A DNA stretch of 15,866 nucleotides, taken from assembly GCA_031269415.1 (NCBI GenBank), contig JAISZF010000264.1, positions 1 to 15,866 of the forward strand, given 5' to 3'. Made by a program: the position numbers and the translations under genes. Below, piece after piece: positions 1 to 7,179 of this stretch (position 1 is the first letter of the stretch; every line of letters starts with the position of its first letter). The notes beneath the pieces are model-generated. The model was not told where the DNA came from and searched no databases. It was given only the letters and a program-made list of their open reading frames with translations. Source of the stretch: Clostridiales bacterium. Its GTDB lineage: Bacteria; Bacillota; Clostridia; Lachnospirales; WQUN01.

Positions 1-139
1 CCATCGCCAGAACTCCCTTGACCACTATTTGGAAATATTATACCTGTCAAGTTTTGGCGTGTAAATAGTATTTTTCTATTTTTTTTGGAGGTCTATATTA
101 TTTTGGTTTATTTCCTGGGGGGAAGGTGTTCTGAGTAGA
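1..139 (-). repeat. Promoter/leader repeat, copy 1 (left-facing)
   Basis: This stretch is nearly identical to 8562-8697, in the same orientation. The differences I see are a 4-base insertion between the -10 box and the ribosome site, a G6 versus G7 run, and a few substitutions. Read on the minus strand it holds an A-rich upstream tract, a promoter, a ribosome site (GGGAG) and, at 2-4, the ATG of a gene lying off the left edge. In copy 2 the same ATG opens a 35-residue zipper protein, so a sister gene is likely to the left. Similarity stops sharply at 139/8697, where copy 1 runs into a helicase fragment. It could be the end of a mobile element or a duplicated promoter cassette. Confidence 0.85.
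37..65 (-). promoter_or_regulatory. Sigma-A type promoter in leader repeat copy 1
   Basis: On the minus strand TTTACA (60-65) is separated by 17 bases from a consensus TATAAT (37-42). An A-rich tract just upstream of the -35 box resembles an UP element. It would transcribe leftward into the gene whose ATG is at 2-4. Confidence 0.65.
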
Positions 140-416
140 AAGCACGGACATAAACGGATGCCTTTATGCCTCAAACGGAAACGTTCAATACTCAATTATC
201 ATGTATGACAGCGTTCCGGGCGGAGCAGGCCATATCCACCGGATTGCCGCTGATGAGAATGTTTTCCAAAGCGTTATTCGCAAAGCTTACGAGATATGTT
301 CTGAATGTGAATGTTCACCGTCCTGTTACAAATGCCTTCGCGATTACTACAATCAAGACTGGCATTCGATGCTGAACAGGACGGCGGCAACAGGATTTTT
401 AGAACAGTACCTGTAA
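138..416 (+). pseudogene. DUF1998 helicase C-terminal fragment, 5'-truncated
   Basis: The frame is open from the repeat boundary to the TAA at 414-416, about 92 codons, with no good start. It reads like the end of the DUF1998 domain found at the C-terminus of large DEAD/DEAH helicases such as DrmB of DISARM and MrfB/YprA-like proteins. The marks are YDSVPGGAGH near the front, then a C-x-C-x3-C-x2-C cluster followed by LRDYYNQ. The body of the helicase, normally many hundred residues upstream, is absent and is replaced by the leader repeat. I take it as a remnant cut by insertion or recombination. It is not functional by itself. Which DUF1998 family it came from cannot be decided from this tail. 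Confidence 0.65.
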
Positions 417-449
417 AAAGTTTTAACTCGTTCTATCCAGAAGAATCCA

Positions 450-484
450 TTGTATTTTTCGCACCATATACGTATAATTGTTCG
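450..484 (+). promoter_or_regulatory. Candidate promoter and weak LexA-like site before the Y-family polymerase
   Basis: TATAAT at 473-478 has TTGTAT 17 bases upstream (450-455). The sequence 471-484 (CGTAT, four bases, GTTCG) matches one perfect half and one degraded half of the Gram-positive LexA box CGAAC-N4-GTTCG, and it lies over the -10 box. SOS control would suit this gene, but the site is imperfect. Confidence 0.35.
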
Positions 485-517
485 TAGGGAATATTTGTTT
501 GTTTCTGATACCCTACG
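483..517 (+). promoter_or_regulatory. Leader hairpin touching the polymerase ribosome site
   Basis: CGTAGGG (483-489) can pair with CCCTACG (511-517), a perfect 7-bp stem with a 21-base loop. Its last G is the first G of the GGAG ribosome site at 517-520. It could affect translation; no riboswitch family is recognised. Confidence 0.35.
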
Positions 518-528
518 GAGATGACTTT

Positions 529-1785
529 ATGGATAGAATAGTGCTTCATTCCGATTTGAATTCCTTTTACGCAAGCGTTGAGTGTCTATTTAACCCCGCG
601 ATTCGGGATCTGCCCGTCGCGGTGGGCGGCGATCCGGAAGCAAGACACGGTATAATACTGGCTAAGAACGAACACGCCAAAAAATACGGCGTTATTACGG
701 GGCAGCCTGTTTGGCGGGCAAAGCAACTATGCCCCAATCTGGTTATGGTCAGGCCGAATTTTGACAGATACCTGCAATTCTCCCGTATGGCGAGGGAGAT
801 CTATTACCAATATACCGACCAGATTGAAAATTTTGGTATAGACGAGGCTTGGCTCGATGTCACAGGCAGCGTCAGTCTGTTTGGGAACGGCGAAAAGATA
901 GCTCATACAATCCGAAAAAAAATATACAGCGAACTGGGCATAACGGTTTCCGTCGGAGTCAGCTTTTGCAAGGTATTCGCCAAACTCGGTTCCGATTACC
1001 AAAAACCCGACGCTGTTACCGTCTTTGACCGCGCCAATTATAAAGACAAGGTATGGCCTCTGCCTGTCGGCGATCTCCTGTACGTGGGCAGGGCGACGGA
1101 GAAAAAATTGAACAGCTATGGGATTAAATCAATTGGCGATCTCGCTAATTTTGACGTTAAACTGCTGTACGGTATTTTAGGAAAGGTTGGCGTTGTGCTT
1201 CACCGGTACGCGAATGGGATCGATCATTCCAAGGTGGCCAAGAACGACGTTTCCTCGGCGATAAAAAGCGTTGGGAATTCAACGACCACTCCGCGCGGTC
1301 TGGAAACAGCGGAAGACGTATGGCTCACTATTGTGACGCTGTCGGAAAGCGTGGCGGCGCGGTTAAGGGAAAACGGTCTGAAATGCAATACAGTGCAGGT
1401 ATATATCCGCGAGGAAAACCTGTTTTCATGTGAACGCCAAGCCAAACTGAGCGCGCCGACGTTTCTGTCCGCCGAGATCGCGAAACTCGCGATGGAGATA
1501 TTCAAAACGAAATATAATTTTACGCGCCCGCTGAGAAGCGTCGGCGTTCGCGCCTGTGATTTAGTTTCGGAAGACTCGCCGGTGCAGTTAAACCTGTTCC
1601 ATGATTACGAGACGCAAAAGAAAATGGAAACCCTTGAGAGGACTGTTGACAGTATCCGCGCGAAGTTTGGGCATTTCTCCATCCAAAGGGCCCTGATGCT
1701 GACCGACAGGCAATTGAGCGGGCATAATCCCAAAGATCACGTGATTCATCCTGTCGGAGTATTTAATGATAGCATGGAGGTGTAA
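529..1785 (+). CDS. dinB: Y-family translesion DNA polymerase (DNA polymerase IV type)
   Basis: A 418-residue error-prone polymerase that copies past damaged template bases. The N-terminal palm has HSDLNSFYASVE, with metal ligand D9 and Tyr14 at the steric-gate position. The second catalytic pair D105/E106 lies in FGIDEAWLD. A helix-hairpin-helix region (about residues 183-207) contains VGRATEKKL, and a little-finger domain follows. Near the C-terminus QLNLF (353-357) is a good beta-clamp binding motif. The length and the HSDLN/PEARHGI signatures match the DinB-like polymerases common in Clostridia. The ATG at 529 is chosen because GGAG sits 8 bases before it; an upstream in-frame TTG at 478 lies in the leader and has no ribosome site. 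A possible LexA-like box precedes the gene. The next gene has its own promoter. Confidence 0.92.
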   Translation: MDRIVLHSDLNSFYASVECLFNPAIRDLPVAVGGDPEARHGIILAKNEHAKKYGVITGQPVWRAKQLCPNLVMVRPNFDRYLQFSRMAREIYYQYTDQIENFGIDEAWLDVTGSVSLFGNGEKIAHTIRKKIYSELGITVSVGVSFCKVFAKLGSDYQKPDAVTVFDRANYKDKVWPLPVGDLLYVGRATEKKLNSYGIKSIGDLANFDVKLLYGILGKVGVVLHRYANGIDHSKVAKNDVSSAIKSVGNSTTTPRGLETAEDVWLTIVTLSESVAARLRENGLKCNTVQVYIREENLFSCERQAKLSAPTFLSAEIAKLAMEIFKTKYNFTRPLRSVGVRACDLVSEDSPVQLNLFHDYETQKKMETLERTVDSIRAKFGHFSIQRALMLTDRQLSGHNPKDHVIHPVGVFNDSMEV

Positions 1786-1790
1786 ATCAG

Positions 1791-1819
1791 TATACATAAG
1801 AACATTTTTTTGATATAAT
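1791..1819 (+). promoter_or_regulatory. Candidate promoter of recD2
   Basis: TATACA (1791-1796), 17 bases, then a consensus TATAAT (1814-1819). It lies in the 57-base gap between the polymerase stop and the recD2 start. Confidence 0.55.
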
Positions 1820-1842
1820 AAAAAGAAAAATCAGAGGTACGC

Positions 1843-4083
1843 ATGAAAGAAGCACAGAATATAGAAGGCGTTGTGGAAAACGTTATCTACCATAACGAGG
1901 ATAACGGTTTTACCGTATTCTCGTTAGCTGAAAACGCTAAAAACAGCAAGAACATTATCTGCACGGGCAACCTGCCCCGCCTCAACACGGGCGAAACAGT
2001 TAAGCTGCGCGGTTCCTTCGTTAACAACCCCAAATACGGCGTGCAGTTGGCTGTTGATCATATTGAGAAAAGCGAGCCGACAACCCTTCAGGGCATAGAG
2101 AAATACTTGGGATCGGGCGTTATCAGCGGGATAGGCCAGCGTTTGGCTAAACGCATAGTGGACACCTTCGGCGAACAGACGCTTACGGTTATAGATGAAA
2201 CACCCGAAAGGCTGGCGGAGATAAAGGGGATTTCGTTGGAGAAAGCCGCGGGCATAGGGGCCGTTTACCATGAGCAGTCCGAGTTGCGCCGCGCCGTGCT
2301 TTTTCTGCAGGATTACGGGATATCCCCAACCTTTGCCCAGCGCATATATAAACGCTTCCGCGAGGCGACGCAGGATATTGTAAAATCCAATCCATATGTG
2401 CTCGCGGACGAGATCGCGGGCATCGGTTTCAAGACGGCGGACGCGATCGCCGCCAGGGTGGGCATGCCCTTTGACTCTGTACAGCGCGTAAAGGCCGGGC
2501 TTAAATACACTCTGTCACAGGCGGCCTCAAACGGCCATGTCTATCTGCCCAAACAGGTTTTATTGGAAGACGCGGCGGCATTGCTGCAACTGCCCGGAGA
2601 ACTCATAGAGATTGGGTTTACGGAACTTTCAATGGATCGCTCCCTTGTCGTTGAAACCCAGCCGGACGGAGTTGCTGTATATCAAAACGCCTTTTTCTAC
2701 GCGGAAAACTATATAGCAAAAAAATTGACAGATTTAGCGGGTTCTGTTCACGGCAAAACTATAAACGATCTAGATATTGACAGGATAGAGGCGGAAACAG
2801 GCGTCGCGCTGGCGTCAAATCAGAGGCGGGCTGTGGAAGAGGCGTTCAAGAGCGGCGTGCTGGTAATAACCGGAGGACCCGGCACGGGGAAGACCACCAC
2901 TATTAACGCCATAATAAAGCTGATGCTGAAACAAGGGCTGGAAATGGAGCTGGCCGCGCCGACCGGCCGCGCCGCCAAACGCGTGTCGGAAACCACCGGG
3001 CTGGACGCGAAGACCATCCACCGTCTGCTGGAGATTTCCTATATGTCCGACGACCCCCGAAGGCAGACATTCTCGCGCAATGAAGACAACCCGCTGGAAA
3101 CCGACGTGATTATCATAGACGAAAGCTCCATGGTAGACATACTCCTCATGCATCATCTCCTGAAAGCCATCGCTTTGGGGACGCGGCTGATTCTGGTGGG
3201 CGACGTGGATCAACTTCCTTCCGTGGGTCCGGGCAACGTGCTGCGCGACATTATAGACAGCGACCGTGTCGATGTGGTACGCCTGACGGAGATCTTCCGG
3301 CAGGCGCAGGAAAGCGCGATCGTTATGAACGCGCATAGGATAAACCGCGGCGAGTACCCCGCCCTGAACGATAAAAGCAAGGATTTTTTCTTTATAAAGA
3401 GGCAGACCGCCGAAGAAACGGAGCAGACCATCATTCAGTTGGTTACGCGCCGGCTGCCTGGCTATATGGGCTGCGATATGTTTTCGGATATACAGGTCTT
3501 ATCGCCCACGCGGAAATCCATAATTGGAGTGAACAGCCTGAACATGGATTTGCAGCGCCACATGAACCCGCCCTCGCCGGACAAGCGTGAAAAGGAATAT
3601 CGGAACCTTCTATTCCGCGAGGGTGACAAGGTTATGCAGATGAAGAATAATTACTCCGTGGCCTGGCGGGTGGAAAACGGCGCGGGCCGCGTTACGGATG
3701 AGGGCGTCGGGGTGTTTAACGGGGATCAGGGCTGCATCACGAAGATAAATGATGAGGACGAATACCTGACGGTCAAATTCGACGACGACCGAGTAGTGAG
3801 ATATGATTTTAATCAATTGGACGAACTGGAGCTGTCCTTTGCCGTAACCATACACAAAGCTCAGGGCAGCGAGTACAAGGCGGTTGTGATACCAGTCCAC
3901 ACCGGCCCTCCCATGCTGATGAGCAAGAATCTGCTCTACACGGCGGTAACGCGGGCCAAAGAACTGGTGGTCATTGTCGGCACGGAGGAAATGCTGAAAC
4001 GCATGGTGGCTAACAACCGTGAAACGCACAGATACACGCTGTTATCCGCGAGGATAAGAAAAATAATGGAGGTAAAGCCCTGA
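1843..4083 (+). CDS. recD2: ATP-dependent RecD-like DNA helicase RecD2
   Basis: A 746-residue SF1B 5'-3' helicase of the RecD2 (YrrC) type. It acts without RecB or RecC in DNA repair and replication-fork maintenance. The N-terminal region has an OB-like segment, then helix-hairpin-helix motifs (about 90-130 and around GIGFKTADAIA). The helicase core has Walker A GGPGTGKTTT (344-353), Walker B IIIDESS with D426/E427, and motif AVTIHKAQGSEY (about 667-678). A C-terminal YTAVTRAKELV (about 698-708) is motif VI with its arginine. Length agrees with the family (about 700-800). AGAGG lies before the ATG. The stop and the next start share one base (TGATG), so the downstream membrane gene is probably translated by coupling. 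No truncation is seen and all ATPase motifs are intact. Confidence 0.95.
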   Translation: MKEAQNIEGVVENVIYHNEDNGFTVFSLAENAKNSKNIICTGNLPRLNTGETVKLRGSFVNNPKYGVQLAVDHIEKSEPTTLQGIEKYLGSGVISGIGQRLAKRIVDTFGEQTLTVIDETPERLAEIKGISLEKAAGIGAVYHEQSELRRAVLFLQDYGISPTFAQRIYKRFREATQDIVKSNPYVLADEIAGIGFKTADAIAARVGMPFDSVQRVKAGLKYTLSQAASNGHVYLPKQVLLEDAAALLQLPGELIEIGFTELSMDRSLVVETQPDGVAVYQNAFFYAENYIAKKLTDLAGSVHGKTINDLDIDRIEAETGVALASNQRRAVEEAFKSGVLVITGGPGTGKTTTINAIIKLMLKQGLEMELAAPTGRAAKRVSETTGLDAKTIHRLLEISYMSDDPRRQTFSRNEDNPLETDVIIIDESSMVDILLMHHLLKAIALGTRLILVGDVDQLPSVGPGNVLRDIIDSDRVDVVRLTEIFRQAQESAIVMNAHRINRGEYPALNDKSKDFFFIKRQTAEETEQTIIQLVTRRLPGYMGCDMFSDIQVLSPTRKSIIGVNSLNMDLQRHMNPPSPDKREKEYRNLLFREGDKVMQMKNNYSVAWRVENGAGRVTDEGVGVFNGDQGCITKINDEDEYLTVKFDDDRVVRYDFNQLDELELSFAVTIHKAQGSEYKAVVIPVHTGPPMLMSKNLLYTAVTRAKELVVIVGTEEMLKRMVANNRETHRYTLLSARIRKIMEVKP

Positions 4084-4955
4084 TGGTTCCCGGTTTATCG
4101 ATTCTCTTTATGGCTATATCATTTTTAATCTCGTTCGGATTTCCCGCCGTGTTGTTCCTTATCTTTCGAAAGAGATTTAAGACGCGGATTGTTCCGCTGC
4201 TTCTGGGCATAGCGGGGTTTACTCTATTCGTGTTGGTTTTGGAGCAGTTTCTGCATGCGGCTGTTTTGCGGCGTGACGCAAGCGGGGCGATAACGCTGAT
4301 GGCCCAGCCGGCCATCTATGTGCTATATGGATGTTTCGCGGCGGGTATATTCGAGGAAACAGCCCGATTTATCGCTTTTAACATCCTGAAGCGCAAAAGG
4401 AAAAAAACAGACGCCGTACTCTTGAATTCGGAGGGTGAGGTCGTCACAACCTTTCCCGATCTTCAGGAAAGACGCGGGGTGGGCGACGCCCTCGCCTATG
4501 GAATAGGCCACGGCGGAATCGAGGCCGTGCTGCTGCTCGGCGCGGCCATGCTCAACAATATCATATTCAGCGTCATGATAAACGCCGGAACGCTTCCGGC
4601 GCTGACCGGCAGTCAGCAGGATGTAATTACAAACGCGGTGAGCACACTAACGACCACACAGCCGTACATGTTTCTCCTGGGTGGAATTGAGCGTATCCCC
4701 GCCGTAACCATTCAAATCTCACTCTCGGTTCTAGTCTGGCTGGCGGTTGGTGATAAGCGGAGGATCTGGCTCTTCCCGGCGGCGATATGCCTGCACGCCT
4801 TGCTGGACGTACCGGCGGCGTTGATGCAGTGCGGCGTTCTAAACAGCGCTGTGGCTGTGGAAATAATTTTGGCCGTATCCGCTGTTGTGTTGACGGGGTT
4901 GGCCGTAATGGCGTATAAGCGTTTTAACAGTGAGGTAGGCAGTGAAACGGCGTAA
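4083..4955 (+). CDS. YhfC-family glutamic-type intramembrane protease
   Basis: A 290-residue membrane protein with about seven hydrophobic segments, two of them in the first 60 residues. It carries the marks of the YhfC (DUF2324) family, which is related to CAAX/Abi-type intramembrane proteases: EE-x-x-R at 91-95 in FEETARFIAF, GHGGIE with H143 and E147, and a late CLHALLD with H238. In this superfamily these Glu and His residues line the active site within the membrane. The substrate is unknown. The start overlaps the recD2 stop by one base and GGAGG lies 10 bases upstream, inside recD2. It also overlaps the next gene by 14 bases. The family is clear; a role linked to RecD2 is not established. 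Confidence 0.8.
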   Translation: MVPGLSILFMAISFLISFGFPAVLFLIFRKRFKTRIVPLLLGIAGFTLFVLVLEQFLHAAVLRRDASGAITLMAQPAIYVLYGCFAAGIFEETARFIAFNILKRKRKKTDAVLLNSEGEVVTTFPDLQERRGVGDALAYGIGHGGIEAVLLLGAAMLNNIIFSVMINAGTLPALTGSQQDVITNAVSTLTTTQPYMFLLGGIERIPAVTIQISLSVLVWLAVGDKRRIWLFPAAICLHALLDVPAALMQCGVLNSAVAVEIILAVSAVVLTGLAVMAYKRFNSEVGSETA

Positions 4956-5739
4956 TTGGTTCAGAAAGAACCTTTACGGTATTATTAAGTTTATCCTGAT
5001 CTTTTCCGCAATAGCACTGATTGCCAACAGTGTAGCCGCCATACTGCTGGTTCCGTTTAACGTGGGTTCGATCCTGCCCGGCATGATCGGTTCGGTTATT
5101 ATCGGGTGCTATGTGTTTGAAAAAGGGTTCCTCAAGCTCCTTCGGTCTAAGGTCGGCGGAATTATCGGATGGGTTTGCGGGATATTAGTCGGTTTGAATA
5201 TTGTATTATTTTTGGGCATGGTTTCTTTGACGCTGATTCAAAGCGCGGCCTCGCCGGATTACGAGGCTGACGCGGTAATAGTGTTAGGCGCGGGTTTGGC
5301 GGGTGATCGCGTAACCATTACTCTGGCGGCTCGGTTGGATAAAGCGCTTTGGTATTTTCAAAAGAACCCGAACGCAACGATTGTCGTCAGCGGCGGACAA
5401 GGACCCAACGAAACCATTTCGGAAGCCGGCGCGATGGCAAAATATCTCATAGAACGCGGGGTGCCGGACGAGAAAATAATCCGGGAACCGCGATCGTCCA
5501 ACACGGAAGAAAACTTTGAATTTTCCAAGGCGCTGCTGAACAGCGCGTTTCATGGCAGCCCGATAAGGATACTGTACATAACCAACCGATTCCACATATT
5601 CAGGGCAGGATTATACGCGGGTAAGGCAGGGTTGAACGCCAAGGGTCTCGCCGCGCCGACTCGGCCGCTGTACCTGATACCGAATAATTACTCCAGGGAA
5701 TACTTCGCGCTCATAAAGTATCTGCTGTTCAGGCGCTGA
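4942..5739 (+). CDS. YdcF/ElyC-like DUF218 membrane protein
   Basis: A 265-residue protein with about three transmembrane segments in the first 95 residues, followed by a DUF218 domain facing the cell exterior or the membrane surface. The domain begins at DAVIVLGAGL and includes VVSGGQGPNETISEA, ERGVPDEKII, the SSNTEEN motif and a late TNRFHIFRA. Relatives such as SanA, ElyC and YdcF are linked to envelope or peptidoglycan-precursor metabolism, but the reaction is unknown for most. The start is GTG, 14 bases inside the preceding gene, with GAGG about 6 bases upstream. It is the last gene of the plus-strand run and ends at a terminator shared with the convergent Rrf2 gene. Confidence 0.82.
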   Translation: MKRRNWFRKNLYGIIKFILIFSAIALIANSVAAILLVPFNVGSILPGMIGSVIIGCYVFEKGFLKLLRSKVGGIIGWVCGILVGLNIVLFLGMVSLTLIQSAASPDYEADAVIVLGAGLAGDRVTITLAARLDKALWYFQKNPNATIVVSGGQGPNETISEAGAMAKYLIERGVPDEKIIREPRSSNTEENFEFSKALLNSAFHGSPIRILYITNRFHIFRAGLYAGKAGLNAKGLAAPTRPLYLIPNNYSREYFALIKYLLFRR

Positions 5740-5758
5740 AGTTCCCGCCCGCGCGTGA

Positions 5759-5796
5759 TAAAAGCCGGGCGCGCCCATAACAGGCCCCGGCTTTTA
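5759..5796. terminator. Bidirectional terminator between DUF218 and Rrf2 genes
   Basis: A perfect 11-bp stem, TAAAAGCCGGG (5759-5769) with CCCGGCTTTTA (5786-5796), has a 16-base loop. On either strand it ends in a short T run. The Rrf2 stop codon (5794-5796) is part of the stem, so the two convergent genes share it. Confidence 0.75.
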
Positions 5797-6225
5797 CAGA
5801 TAGTACATATAGCTTTCCGTCTGCCCGCGCGTATGGGCGGCTAAATCCTCAAGCGTTATCTTCGAGAGCGTATGCTTCAGACATGTGTCTATGGGGTCGA
5901 ACACCATGCTTAACAGCGTAAGCGTAATTGGATCCGTTTGGTCGGATTCCTGTTTCTCGAACAGGGAGATTTCAATGGCTGTCAGTATATCATACACGCT
6001 GATGCTGTGGGCGTCGCGAGCCAACTGATAGCCTCCCTGAGCGCCTTTGATGGAAGTGACCAAGCCGGCGCGCTTCAGCAGCGAGAATACCTGCTCCAGA
6101 TATATCTTTGAAATATCCAACTGCTTCGCCAGGCTGACCACAGTGACGCTTTCGTCCGTCACAGGCCCGGAAGCCATACAGATTAACGCGGACAGTCCGT
6201 ATCGGGCTTTTGCGGATAGACGCAT
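5794..6225 (-). CDS. Rrf2-family transcriptional regulator without Fe-S cysteines
   Basis: A 143-residue winged-helix regulator. It opens with MRLSAKARYGL, typical of Rrf2/CymR/IscR proteins, followed by the HTH (SLAKQLDISKIYLEQVFSLL) and the wing (KGAQGGYQLAR). IscR and NsrR carry three cysteines in the later region for an iron-sulphur cluster; here only one is present (in IDTCLKH), so Fe-S sensing is unlikely and a CymR-like or ligand-independent mode is more likely. The start at 6225 is chosen from family alignment and an AAAGGTG ribosome site; the longer frame from 6327 adds residues that have no family counterpart. A 20-bp perfect palindrome covers the -35 region, pointing to autoregulation. 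The protein partner or regulon cannot be told from the window. Confidence 0.88.
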   Translation of the reverse strand: MRLSAKARYGLSALICMASGPVTDESVTVVSLAKQLDISKIYLEQVFSLLKRAGLVTSIKGAQGGYQLARDAHSISVYDILTAIEISLFEKQESDQTDPITLTLLSMVFDPIDTCLKHTLSKITLEDLAAHTRGQTESYMYYL

Positions 6226-6253
6226 AACACACCTTTTCTTATTTTTTGAAATA

Positions 6254-6286
6254 ATATTAACATATATGAATTGACAAGTCAATTCA
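6254..6286 (-). promoter_or_regulatory. Rrf2 promoter with 20-bp palindromic operator
   Basis: On the minus strand TTGACT (6277-6282), 17 bases, then TAATAT (6254-6259). The perfect palindrome 6267-6286, TGAATTGAC-AA-GTCAATTCA, covers the -35 box. This is the expected layout for a repressor that binds as a dimer at its own gene. Confidence 0.6.
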
Positions 6287-6715
6287 AGCCTTCGGAATAT
6301 AACGTCCATAACGTGCAGGTATTGCAAATAGCCTCCTCGCGCCCGGTCGCGGAAATATTCATGTTAATTATCTGTTTGTACTCATATCGGTTTAGTGTCC
6401 GGAACACGAAATACAGGTCGTCTATTTGCGTGACGCATACTTTGTATTGGCTGGCGGCTGGGTATTCAATCTTCCAGTCCTCCACGTCGGAGAGCAGGGG
6501 GCCGCCCGGGAATATTGCGTCGTTCGATAAATAGACGGGATCGGGCTCGCTTTCTACGAGCGTGTTCGGTACGCTGTATTCGTTAATGCTGTCGGGCCAG
6601 TGTTTTATTTTGGGTACTTCATCCGCGTTATCCGAGCTGGGGAATTTTTTAAGCTTTCCGGACGCACCAGTCGCAGGAGTCGTTGGGGACAAACCGGAAA
6701 TATCTCCGTCCCCCC
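6279..6715 (-). pseudogene. Possible phage-type protein, C-terminal half (out of frame with its front half)
   Basis: This frame has no convincing start; the ATG/TTG near 6803 has no ribosome site and reads across the other half. From about the G6 run (6710-6715) it looks coding: a Gly/Pro/Thr-rich linker, then DEVPKIKHWPDSINEY, a segment rich in acidic residues, and a terminal block with YFVFRTLNRYEYKQI and EEAICNTC. That block faintly resembles small gp51-like or structural proteins of large Firmicutes myophages, from memory and not tested. Skipping one G in the run joins it to the front half at 6649-6993 and gives one 237-residue protein. A real frameshift, a homopolymer error or two overlapping genes (for example a TTG at the GLSPTT segment) all remain possible. 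Confidence 0.45.
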
Positions 6716-6993
6716 TGGGCGATTTTTTTAGCCAGTTCGGAATAATAGTCTTCCTTCGAGGCTGAGTTCTGCCTGAGCGAGAAGAATATATTCGAGACAT
6801 CAACTATATGCCTGGTATTAATATAAATACTGGTGTCGCAGCCGGAGAAATAGAGATCAGGGATAAAGAACACGTCGGAGTCCGTGTCTTTCCAACGTTT
6901 ATATGTATGGACCTGGTTCTTCCGGTACACGGTCATATTATTTGTTATGTTTGTTGTCCCGCCGTTTCCGTCGGTTTCCATAGCCATTTGCAT
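6649..6993 (-). CDS. Possible phage-type protein, N-terminal half (frame ends early)
   Basis: A 114-residue frame with a good start: AAGGAAG lies 6 bases before the ATG at 6993. It contains SDVFFIPDLYFSGCDTSIYI and DVSNIFFSLRQ, which loosely recall virion structural proteins of large phages. After the G6 run at 6710-6715 the reading (RRYFRFVPNDSCDWCVRKA) looks like out-of-frame sequence, and it stops soon. One base skipped there restores a 237-residue product with the next frame. A terminator lies 42 bases upstream of the start and no clear promoter fits in the gap, so expression may be low. The identity is tentative. Confidence 0.5.
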   Translation of the reverse strand: MQMAMETDGNGGTTNITNNMTVYRKNQVHTYKRWKDTDSDVFFIPDLYFSGCDTSIYINTRHIVDVSNIFFSLRQNSASKEDYYSELAKKIAQGGRRYFRFVPNDSCDWCVRKA

Positions 6994-7034
6994 GTAAATC
7001 TTCCTTATAAGTCGTATTACATTTCACAGTAAAT

Positions 7035-7077
7035 AAAAAAATACCCACTGTTTTATATACAGCAAGTATTTTTTTTT
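7035..7077. terminator. Terminator downstream of the SipW-type gene
   Basis: AAAAAAATAC (7035-7044) pairs with GTATTTTTTT (7066-7075) around an inner CTGT/ACAG stem. T runs occur on both strands. It would end leftward transcripts from the secreted-protein operon, about 100 bases after its stop. Confidence 0.7.
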
Positions 7078-7085
7078 GACCATTA

Positions 7086-7128
7086 ACATTTTTGTAGGGG
7101 ACGACGGCCAGGCTCCACTTACAAATGT
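7086..7128. other. Imperfect hairpin in the 3' untranslated region
   Basis: ACATTTTTGTA (7086-7096) can pair with TACAAATGT (7120-7128) with two bulged bases and some further pairing toward the loop. Together with the terminator next to it, it fills the space between the secreted-protein stop (7180) and the next gene (6993). The rest of 7129-7179 is AT-rich with no gene seen. Its role is unknown. Confidence 0.35.
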
Positions 7129-7179
7129 CTAAAATAATTAAGTTATTTTTATCTTTAAATAATTAAATAATAATAAAGT

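Noticed and set aside
166..375. A 69-codon plus-strand frame overlapping the DUF1998 fragment
   Set aside because: It is out of frame with the recognisable DUF1998 motifs and has no resemblance to a protein family.
2815..3336. A 173-residue minus-strand open frame inside recD2, and similar ones at 3610-4029 and 1924-2271
   Set aside because: They lie opposite a complete, motif-rich helicase gene, have no ribosome sites, and their composition is that of antisense shadows.
6226..6327. An N-terminal extension of the Rrf2 regulator from 6327
   Set aside because: The added residues read through the promoter and palindrome and have no counterpart in the family, which starts at MRLSAKARYG.
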